Of a stretch of DNA of 18,379 nucleotides, positions 1 to 6,156 are shown one piece after another (the stretch's first letter is position 1; each line of letters opens with the position of its first letter). The position numbers and the translations under genes were made by a program. Under the pieces are notes generated by a model that saw only the letters and a program-made list of their open reading frames with translations, made no database searches and was not told the DNA's origin. This stretch comes from Armatimonadota bacterium (GTDB lineage Bacteria; Armatimonadota; UBA10988), in NCBI GenBank assembly GCA_016183835.1, contig JACPDV010000073.1, positions 1 to 18,379 on the forward strand, in the 5' to 3' direction.

Positions 1-1
1 G

Positions 2-46
2 GGGGCGCCGGTCCCACAGAACGCTCCGCTGAGCCTGTGGAGCTGA
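2..46 (+). CDS. Possible C-terminal tail of an upstream gene (partial)
   Basis: One plus-strand frame is open from the left edge and ends in a TGA at 44-46, four bases before the next start codon. It would encode only a short tail (APVPQNAPLSLWS). The close spacing to the following gene would suit an operon, but so few codons cannot show that this is coding. Another reading is that this is simply leader sequence for the next gene. Confidence 0.22.
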   Translation, partial: GAPVPQNAPLSLWS

Positions 47-49
47 TGG

Positions 50-2785
50 ATGAAGGTACACCGACTGGTCGTTGTCGCGCTGTTCGCCGCCGCCGCCCAC
101 GCCGACGTGGCGCTGGAGGGCCCGGCGCTCCGCCTGATCCTCGGCGACGACGCCCGCTGGCGCTCGATCTACGCCGGCGACCCCGGCCGCGAGCTGTGCC
201 CGCGCACGCCCGGGCCCGTCGCCACGGTGTGGGTGAACGGCAAGGCCTGCCCGGCCAGGGCCGCCAGCCTGGCGGACGCGGAGCTGACCCTCCACTTTGC
301 CGGCACCGACACCGTCCTGACCTACCAGGTGGCCGCGCAGGCCGAGTGGATCCTGTTCCGTCTGGTCGGCATCGACGGCGCCCGGCCCACGCGGATCACG
401 CTGCTCACCCTCGAGACGTCCGGCCTCGACCACGTGGGCCGCAGGCTGAACGCCGCGTGGGACGAGGAGCTGACCATCGCCCTGCTCGCCGCCAACCGGC
501 AGGTGGACTGCGGCGCGTCCCGCGGTGCGGGCGGGCAGGCCGTGCTCGCCGCAGTCACGCAGGACGCGCCCGGGCCGCGACTCGAGGGGGCGCAGTTCGC
601 TATCCTGGCCGGGCCCACCGCATCCATCCGCGGCAAGCTGCAGGCGGCCGCGCACGCCTTTGGGCTGCTGACCAACGAAGACGAGCAGGGGCTGCCGAGC
701 AAGGAGGGTGAGGCCGCGCGCGGGGCCTACTGGTTCCTCGACGTCGGCCAGACCGACGGGCCGCAGGTCATCGACTACTGCCGGCGGAGCGGGATCCGCC
801 AGGTGATGATCGGCTCGGGGAGCTGGTGCACCTCGCCCGGGCACTACCTGTTCAGCGCGGGCCGGTACCCGGGCGGCGAGGCGGGGCTCAAGGCGCTGGT
901 GGACCAGCTCCACGCCGCCGGGATCCTGGTCGGCATGCACACCTTCGTCTCCAAGGTGAGCAAGCTCGACCCCTACGTCACACCCAAGCCCGACCGCCGC
1001 TTCTGGGTGGACAAGCGGTCCACGCTGGCCGCCGCCGTGGTTGGGCAGCAGACCGAGATTCGCGCCGGTGGCGACCTGCGCGAGTGGCCCGGCAGCCCCG
1101 TCTGCTCGCAGAAGTCGTGGGAAGGCGGGGTGGACAAGCACCGCGAGGTGATCCTCGACGACGAGATCGTGCAGTACCAGTCCATCGGCCCGGACGGGCG
1201 GTGGGACACCTTCCAGGGCTGCAAGCGCGGCGCCTGGGGCACGGCGGCGGCGAGCCATCTGGCGGACACGGAGGTCCGCCACAACGGCGTGGATGGCTGC
1301 ATCAACGGCTACATCATCGACCAGGAAACCGACCTGCTCGACGAAGTGGCCGTCCGCATCGCCGGGATCTTCAACCGCTGCGGCTTCGACATGGTCTACT
1401 TCGACGGCGGCGAAGACGTGGACAAGACCCGCTTCAACCACTACGTCAGCCGCTTCCAGGAAGCCGCCGTGCAGCGGTTCGCCAAGCGGCCCATCGTCCA
1501 CATGGGCACCATCATGACCCACCTGCTGTGGCACTCGTTCACCCGCAGCGGGACGGTGGACACCTACCTGAACACGCTCTACGGGGCCATCATCGCGGGC
1601 GAGCCGGTGGACAAGTGGCCCACCGTGCGCGAGCACATCGACCGCTCGGTGGACTACCTGCGGAGCATCAACGACGACCTGATGCCCGGCGAGCTGGGCT
1701 GGTTCGGGATCTGGCCGAAGGGGCGCGGGACCGACGGGCTGCAGCTCGACGAGTTCGAGCACCTGATGTGCAAGTCGGTGGCCTGGGACGCTCCGGTGTC
1801 GCTGCAGACCAGCTTCTCGCAGATGGAGAGCCACCCGCTCACGCCGGCGCTGCTCGAGCTGTTCAAGATCTACGACAGTCTGCGCATGCGGCGGCAGGTG
1901 AGCGCGGAGCTGCGCGCGTCGCTGGCGGTGAAGGGCCGCGACTACGCGCTGATCCTGGCCAACGGTAAGCCGCGCTTCGTGCAGACGGAGCCGCTGGCGC
2001 AGGTGGCCGGCGGGCGCGAGGCGCGCGGCTGCCTGGGCCTGCTCGACGCCACACCGGTGGCCACATTGTGGCACACGAGCCGCGACGCAGAGCTGCTCCT
2101 CGGCCTGCCGCCGGCCGAGCTGAAGGTCGCCGATCTGCAGGGCAAGGCGGTGAGCGTGCGCAAGGAGGGCGGGCAGAGCCTGGTGGCCATCGGCCCGTTC
2201 CGGCTGACGCTCACGTTCCCCAAGAAGACCATCGAGCAGGCGCGGGCGCTGCTGGAATCGGCGGTGGCGCGGCATAGGCCGGCGAGCCTGGTCACGGTGG
2301 AGGCGGAGGCCTACGGCAAGCTGGTGGGCTCGCTGGCGAAGGGCTCGACGGTGGGGATCACGGAGCCGGAGGCGTCGGGCGATGTGATGGTGCCGACCGG
2401 GCCGCTGGCGGTGGGTCAGCCGCAGGAGTGGTACTGCGAATACACGGTGACGGTGCCGCACGCAGGGCGCTGGACGCTGTGGGCGAGGGTGCGCTATCCG
2501 AGCGGCGTGGACGACTCGTTCGGGCTGGTCTTGCCCGGGCAGGCCGTGACGTTGCAGGGCGCGCAGGTGCTGGGCAACTGCGGGGCGACCGAGCGGAAGT
2601 GGCACTGGACGGGCCGCGGCGCGGGCACGGCGGCGGCGCCGCCGGGCGAGCCGCTCGTGCTCACGCTGCCGAAGGGACCGTTCACGTTCCGCATCTACGC
2701 CCGCGAGGGCTCGCCGGATCCGAAGCTGGCGCCGCGGCTGGACGCGATCGCCCTGAGCGACGGCCCGGACCCGCCGGAGGAGTAG
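50..2785 (+). CDS. Secreted TIM-barrel glycosidase-like protein with C-terminal carbohydrate-binding-like domain
   Basis: This 911-residue protein begins with a signal peptide (MKVHRLVVVALFAAAAHA, cleavage near residue 18) and is predicted to be exported. Residues about 20-220 look beta-rich. Residues about 225-600 read as a TIM barrel, with a strand ending in VYFDGGED (about 449-456) that resembles the catalytic Asp strand of alpha-galactosidase-type (clan GH-D/GH31-like) enzymes. A C-terminal beta-sandwich (about 747-905) opens with VEAEAY and ends with LDAIALS, as in CBM6/CBM35-like modules. The start at 50 is chosen because GGAG at 39-42 lies seven bases upstream and the signal peptide follows at once; the ATG at 46 is in another frame. 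I cannot assign a GH family or substrate. Glycan hydrolysis is inferred from fold, secretion and neighbours. The gene is intact. Confidence 0.85.
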   Translation: MKVHRLVVVALFAAAAHADVALEGPALRLILGDDARWRSIYAGDPGRELCPRTPGPVATVWVNGKACPARAASLADAELTLHFAGTDTVLTYQVAAQAEWILFRLVGIDGARPTRITLLTLETSGLDHVGRRLNAAWDEELTIALLAANRQVDCGASRGAGGQAVLAAVTQDAPGPRLEGAQFAILAGPTASIRGKLQAAAHAFGLLTNEDEQGLPSKEGEAARGAYWFLDVGQTDGPQVIDYCRRSGIRQVMIGSGSWCTSPGHYLFSAGRYPGGEAGLKALVDQLHAAGILVGMHTFVSKVSKLDPYVTPKPDRRFWVDKRSTLAAAVVGQQTEIRAGGDLREWPGSPVCSQKSWEGGVDKHREVILDDEIVQYQSIGPDGRWDTFQGCKRGAWGTAAASHLADTEVRHNGVDGCINGYIIDQETDLLDEVAVRIAGIFNRCGFDMVYFDGGEDVDKTRFNHYVSRFQEAAVQRFAKRPIVHMGTIMTHLLWHSFTRSGTVDTYLNTLYGAIIAGEPVDKWPTVREHIDRSVDYLRSINDDLMPGELGWFGIWPKGRGTDGLQLDEFEHLMCKSVAWDAPVSLQTSFSQMESHPLTPALLELFKIYDSLRMRRQVSAELRASLAVKGRDYALILANGKPRFVQTEPLAQVAGGREARGCLGLLDATPVATLWHTSRDAELLLGLPPAELKVADLQGKAVSVRKEGGQSLVAIGPFRLTLTFPKKTIEQARALLESAVARHRPASLVTVEAEAYGKLVGSLAKGSTVGITEPEASGDVMVPTGPLAVGQPQEWYCEYTVTVPHAGRWTLWARVRYPSGVDDSFGLVLPGQAVTLQGAQVLGNCGATERKWHWTGRGAGTAAAPPGEPLVLTLPKGPFTFRIYAREGSPDPKLAPRLDAIALSDGPDPPEE

Positions 2786-2814
2786 CGGCAGCCAAGCCGG
2801 GATGACCCCGCAAC

Positions 2815-2841
2815 CGTCATTGCGAGGGGGTCCTCATGACG
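2815..2841. repeat. Short palindromic copy of the dispersed CGTCATTGCGAG repeat
   Basis: Thirty bases after the preceding stop lies a near-palindrome. It starts with CGTCAT, has GAGG and CCTC facing each other across a GGGT loop, and ends with ATGACG; a three-base TGC bulge interrupts one arm. The left side matches the CGTCATTGCGAG end of the two larger elements nearby, so this is probably a collapsed or deleted copy. A hairpin here could stabilise the 3' end of the upstream mRNA, but no U-tract follows, so I do not call it a terminator. Confidence 0.6.
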
Positions 2842-2873
2842 CTCCGCTTCACCCATCCCAATGAAAAAGAGTT

Positions 2874-3054
2874 CGTCATTGCGAGAAGGTCTGCCGACAA
2901 AGCAATCTCGTCACCCAGCCGCCTCCCACCCCGGCCCTCTGCAGAGCAGGTCCGCCGACGACGCAATCGCGATGACCAGCCCCCTCCGGACCGGAGGCGT
3001 CGGTCGCTGGCTGGCCAACGAGATTGCTTCGTCGCTGCGCTCCTCGCAATGACG
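2874..3054. repeat. Inverted-repeat element (MITE-like dispersed repeat), copy 1
   Basis: The left arm (2874-2910) runs from CGTCATTGCGAG to AAGCAATCTCG. The right arm (3019-3054) is its inverted counterpart, reading CGAGATTGCTTCG to CTCGCAATGACG. A further internal partial copy (GGTCCGCCGACGACGCAATC, about 2949-2968) lies between them. This matches the widespread palindromic repeat whose accidental translation gives peptides such as HCEERSDEAI in many genomes. No transposase is encoded, so any movement would need one supplied elsewhere. The right arm contains the likely ATG of the next gene. Together with the hairpin at 2815-2841 it occupies most of the gap 2786-3048; I see no other gene there. 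Confidence 0.8.
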
Positions 3055-3867
3055 TACCACAAACAGGCCTACTCGTGGGGCATTGCCGGGTTCATCCGTC
3101 CGGCGCAGCGGCTGCTGACCTGGGCCAGGGACCAGCGCCTGCAACCCGACGGCCAGCTCGCCGAGTACGCCGGCGACTGCTACAAGCACGCCTGGTTCTT
3201 CCACGGCGCGCACCGCCTGGCCCGGTTCGAGCTGTCGTATCCGGTGTTCGACTTCCTGGCAAGCTGCCAGGCGCCGTGCGGCGGTCTGCCGCACTTCGCC
3301 GGCCAGCCGCTCCTCCGCTCGATGGCCACCTGCTGGACGGGCGTGGCGGCCATCTACCGCGGCCGCCTGGAGGTGGCGGAGAAGGCGGCCGGCTGGGCGC
3401 TGTCGGTGCTGGAGCAGCAGCCCGACCCACGCCGCTTCTACTATCAGACCGACCGCACCGGCCGGCTCGCGTTGGACGGCGAGTTCGTGGACGCGGGCGG
3501 CAGCAAGCAGGCCTACTGGGAGGTGGCTCTGCCGCTGCAGCTCTGCTGCCGGCTGTCTCAGGCCACGGGCGAGCGGCGCTGGCTGGAGGCGGGCGCGCCG
3601 TTCTTCGAGTTCCTCCACGGCTGCGAGGTGGACCCATTCACCTGGGCGGGCGGCGGCAAGGGCTGCCTGGCGGCGGCGCTCTGGCACCATTGCACCGGCG
3701 ACCCGCGCGGGCGGGAGCGGGCGTGCGAGTTCGGCGAGTTCCTCTGCGCCACGCAGTATCCCGAGGGCGGCTGGCGCGACGAGACCGAGCCCGACCTGCC
3801 GCTGATCTACATCGACCACGCGGCCGAGTTCAACATCTGGCTGCACGAGGTGGTGGGAATCCTGTGA
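3049..3867 (+). CDS. Alpha/alpha-toroid-like (terpenoid-cyclase/six-hairpin fold) protein, possibly 5'-truncated
   Basis: The product from ATG 3049 has 272 residues. It shows recurrent paired helices rich in Trp, Tyr and His (about 41-60, 91-120, 151-182, 200-232, 259-271), as in alpha/alpha-barrel enzymes such as unsaturated glycosyl hydrolases, epimerases or prenyltransferase-like toroids. I do not recognise a specific family or catalytic residues. The frame stays open upstream to 2836, but those codons lie in the inverted-repeat element and give low-complexity Arg/Pro/Ser sequence. The ATG at 3049 sits inside the right arm of that element, and I see no Shine-Dalgarno before it. The native 5' end may therefore have been replaced when the element inserted. 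There is no signal peptide, so this start predicts a cytoplasmic protein. A second copy of the element follows the gene. The product probably acts in the same glycan pathway as its neighbours. Confidence 0.65.
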   Translation: MTYHKQAYSWGIAGFIRPAQRLLTWARDQRLQPDGQLAEYAGDCYKHAWFFHGAHRLARFELSYPVFDFLASCQAPCGGLPHFAGQPLLRSMATCWTGVAAIYRGRLEVAEKAAGWALSVLEQQPDPRRFYYQTDRTGRLALDGEFVDAGGSKQAYWEVALPLQLCCRLSQATGERRWLEAGAPFFEFLHGCEVDPFTWAGGGKGCLAAALWHHCTGDPRGRERACEFGEFLCATQYPEGGWRDETEPDLPLIYIDHAAEFNIWLHEVVGIL

Positions 3868-3911
3868 GACCTGGGCCGCCCGCGCTTGTTTTACCATGAC
3901 ACCGTAACACT

Positions 3912-4035
3912 CGTCATTGCGAGGAGGTCCGCCGAGGAAGCAGTCTCGTCTCGCAGCTACCTCTCGAGCGGGCAGGTCCGGCTCTAGCCGCTGGGTGCAC
4001 GGGATTGCTTCGTCGCTACGCTCCTCGCAATGACG
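3912..4035. repeat. Inverted-repeat element (MITE-like dispersed repeat), copy 2
   Basis: The left arm (3912-3948) runs from CGTCATTGCGAGGAGG to GAAGCAGTCTCG. The right arm (4000-4035) runs from CGGGATTGCTTCGTCG to CTCCTCGCAATGACG. The arms are inverted copies of each other and match copy 1, but the spacer differs and the element is shorter (124 against 181 bp). The gap between the two neighbouring genes (3868-4153) therefore holds this element, a short AT-richer stretch after the upstream stop, and a promoter near its right end. Confidence 0.8.
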
Positions 4036-4102
4036 GCTCTCGGCAGCGGGGGACGGCCGGAAGCCGGAAGACTCGTTCGCGTCCAGCCAGGCGCCGCCGC
4101 CG

Positions 4103-4131
4103 TTGACGCCGACCGGCCGGTCTGCTACAAC
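4103..4131 (+). promoter_or_regulatory. Predicted sigma70-type promoter for the hydrolase gene
   Basis: A -35-like TTGACG (4103-4108) and a -10-like TACAAC (4126-4131) are separated by 17 bases. TGC directly before the -10 gives an extended -10 (TGnTACAAC). Transcription would start near 4138, just upstream of the ATG at 4154. It lies downstream of repeat copy 2, so the hydrolase and the genes after it can be transcribed independently of the genes to the left. This is assigned by pattern only. Confidence 0.5.
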
Positions 4132-4153
4132 CCGCCCCAGCACGGGGCGACCA

Positions 4154-5785
4154 ATGCACTCCGAGAACCTGTTCCCTCACCTCTGGCGGCACGTCTGTGC
4201 ACTCGAGGAGCAGCGCCGCGCCGCCTGGGCGGCGATGCGGACCGCGGACGATGTGCTGGCCCGCGCGCGGTGGGTGCGCGAGACCGTCGGCCGCATGGTC
4301 GGCCCCTTCCCCGCGCGCTGCGACCTCAACCCGCGCGTCACCAAGACCTTCGACCGCGCCGACTACACCGCCGAGAGCCTGATCTTCGACAGCCGCCCCG
4401 GGTTCCCCGTCACCGCCACGCTCTACCTCCCCAAGCACGGTGAGCGGCCGCTTCCCGCGGTGCTCTCGCCTTGCGGCCACAGCGCCAACGGGCGCATGTA
4501 CGAGGTCTATCAGCGCGCCCACGTGGGGCTGTGCAAGGCGGGGTTCGCCGTGCTCAGCTACGACCCCATCTCCCAGGGCGAGCGGGTGCAGTACCTCGAC
4601 GCGGACGGTAAGCCCATCCTGGACAACTGCTGCCACGAGCACTGCATGGCCGGCAACCAGCTCAACCTGACCGGCAGCAGCATGGCCAACATCCGGGTCT
4701 GGGACGGCATACGCGCCTTCGACTACCTGGAGACCCGGCCCGAGATCGACACCACGCGGGTGGCCGTGGCGGGCAACTCCGGCGGCGGCACGCTCTCCAC
4801 CCACCTGCTCTGCCTCGAAGGGCGGCTCGCCGCCGGCGCGCCGAACTGCTACATCACCACCCTCGTCCACCGCATCGCCACGCGCATGGCCGCCGACTCC
4901 GAGCAGCAATTCGTGCCCATGCTGCGGCAGGGCATCGACCACGCCGACCTGCTCCTCGCCGCCGCGCCGAGCGCCATCCTGGTCTGCGCGCGGAGCCAGG
5001 ACTTCTTCCCTCTCGAGGGCGCCCGCCAGACCGTAGCCGAGCTGAAGCAGGCGTATGCGCTGCTGGGCTGTCCCGAGAACGTCGAGCTGTGCGTGGACGA
5101 GGGCGACCACCATTGGTCGAAGGCGCTCCGCGAGGGCGGCGTGCGTTGGTTCCGGCGATTCCTCTGCGGCTCCGAGGAACGGTACGAAGAACCCGAGTTC
5201 CCGGTGGAAGAGGACGCCACGCTGTGGGCCACGGGCAGCGGCAACGTACTCACCGCCGGGCTTGGCGCGCTGGAGGTGCACGAGATCGTCAAGCGCGACG
5301 CCGCGCCGCAGCTCGCCTGCCGAGCCAAGTCCGACCCGGCGGCGGCGGTGCGGCGGGAATTGCCCCGGCTGCTCGGGATCGATCCCGCGGCGGCGCGGCG
5401 GCCGTGGCCGATGCCGGAGTACATGCGGGTGCCCGAGGCGCCGCCGCCCGGCCCGGCCGGGGTGCGGACGCAGTGGGTCGAGTTCCCCAGCGACTTCGAC
5501 GTGCGGCTCACCGGGCTGCTGTTCACGCCCGAGAAGCCGAGCGGGCGGGCGGTCCTGATGGCGCCGGACGAAGAGGGCATCGCGCCGCTCCTCGCGCGCA
5601 ACGGCCGGGCCTACCAGGCGGCGCTGGCGGGCGACACGGTCCTGGCGGTGGACCCGCGCGGGGGGGGGCGGGATGTCGGCGCTTCGCCCGCGCGGGCGGC
5701 GGTGAGCGGCTTCCTGGATGATCGGCAAACCTATCCTGGGGATGCGCGTCTACGATGTCTTGAGTGCGGCGCAATGGCTGCGTGA
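4154..5785 (+). CDS. Tandem alpha/beta hydrolase (acetylxylan-esterase-like), N-terminal part before a frameshift
   Basis: This reading frame carries a complete first alpha/beta-hydrolase domain. The nucleophile elbow is GNSGGG with Ser209, the acid is probably Asp283 (SQDFF) and the base is His319 or His320 (EGDHHW). The oxyanion-side motif LSPCGHSANG and the layout resemble acetylxylan-esterase/dienelactone-hydrolase-like enzymes, so deacylation of glycans is a reasonable guess. A second hydrolase-like domain starts near residue 435 (VRTQWVEFPSDFDVRLTGLLF). It is in frame until about 5705, after which this frame gives unrelated sequence to its stop at 5785. Start 4154 is preferred over the in-frame TTG at 4103 because that codon is part of a promoter-like -35. 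There is no signal peptide. The whole gene would be 4154-6152, encoding about 665 residues once one base is removed. Confidence 0.8.
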   Translation: MHSENLFPHLWRHVCALEEQRRAAWAAMRTADDVLARARWVRETVGRMVGPFPARCDLNPRVTKTFDRADYTAESLIFDSRPGFPVTATLYLPKHGERPLPAVLSPCGHSANGRMYEVYQRAHVGLCKAGFAVLSYDPISQGERVQYLDADGKPILDNCCHEHCMAGNQLNLTGSSMANIRVWDGIRAFDYLETRPEIDTTRVAVAGNSGGGTLSTHLLCLEGRLAAGAPNCYITTLVHRIATRMAADSEQQFVPMLRQGIDHADLLLAAAPSAILVCARSQDFFPLEGARQTVAELKQAYALLGCPENVELCVDEGDHHWSKALREGGVRWFRRFLCGSEERYEEPEFPVEEDATLWATGSGNVLTAGLGALEVHEIVKRDAAPQLACRAKSDPAAAVRRELPRLLGIDPAAARRPWPMPEYMRVPEAPPPGPAGVRTQWVEFPSDFDVRLTGLLFTPEKPSGRAVLMAPDEEGIAPLLARNGRAYQAALAGDTVLAVDPRGGGRDVGASPARAAVSGFLDDRQTYPGDARLRCLECGAMAA

Positions 5786-6152
5786 CCGCGGGCTGGCGAC
5801 CACGCGAGTGGAGGGCGACGGCGCCGGGGGGATGCTCGCGCTGCTGGCGGGCGCACTCGACCCGGAGATCGGCGAAGTGACGTCGCGCGGCATGACGTTG
5901 TGCTGGGAAACGCTGTTCCAGGCGCCGATCTACGACTACCTGCCGAACCTCTTCCTGCCGGACAGCCTCCTGTGGCTGGACCTGCCCGACGTGGCGGCGA
6001 CGCTCGCGCCCCGGCCGTTCAGCCTGCTGGCCCCGCTCGACGCGCGGCGCCGGCCGGCGGCCGCGGCCGAGATCGAGGCGGCCTACGCGCCGTGCCGAGC
6101 CGCGTACGAGGCGGCCGGGGCGGCGGACCGGCTCTGCCTGGCGGTACGGTGA
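5706..6152 (+). CDS. Tandem alpha/beta hydrolase, C-terminal part after the frameshift
   Basis: This frame continues the second hydrolase-like domain. The segment SWMIGKPILGMRVYDVLSAA is the conserved stretch that follows the first beta-alpha region in this family. VEGDGAGGMLALL then occupies the nucleophile-elbow position. The elbow reads GDGAG instead of GxSxG, so the serine is missing, and no obvious catalytic His is seen near the end. The second domain therefore looks degenerate, perhaps structural or binding. The frame has a stop at 5703-5705, so the shift must lie after that point. Deleting one G in AGCGGCTT (about 5706-5710) joins the two halves cleanly. A start at ATG 5718 could make a short separate protein, but I read this as one disrupted gene. 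The stop is four bases before the next ATG. Confidence 0.7.
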   Translation, partial: AASWMIGKPILGMRVYDVLSAAQWLRDRGLATTRVEGDGAGGMLALLAGALDPEIGEVTSRGMTLCWETLFQAPIYDYLPNLFLPDSLLWLDLPDVAATLAPRPFSLLAPLDARRRPAAAAEIEAAYAPCRAAYEAAGAADRLCLAVR

Positions 6153-6156
6153 CGCG

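Noticed and set aside
3868..3895. GC-rich stretch followed by TTGTTTT after the toroid-like gene as a rho-independent terminator
   Set aside because: The best stem I can draw is only three base pairs with a short loop, and the T-run is interrupted.
2911..4143. A 410-residue minus-strand frame running opposite the toroid-like gene and both repeats
   Set aside because: It contains RHCEERSDEAI-type peptides, the known false translation of this dispersed repeat, and the rest mirrors the plus-strand gene in a low-complexity Arg/Ala/Leu composition. The plus-strand product has the more convincing protein-like sequence.
5660..5668. Nine-G run as the site of the hydrolase frameshift
   Set aside because: Entering the second frame at the run meets a TGA at 5703-5705, so a single shift there cannot join the two halves.
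5700..5724. Programmed ribosomal frameshifting in the hydrolase or in the glycosidase (15280-15300)
   Set aside because: Neither junction has a recognisable slippery heptamer or a clear downstream pseudoknot, and such enzymes are not known for it; indels are simpler.
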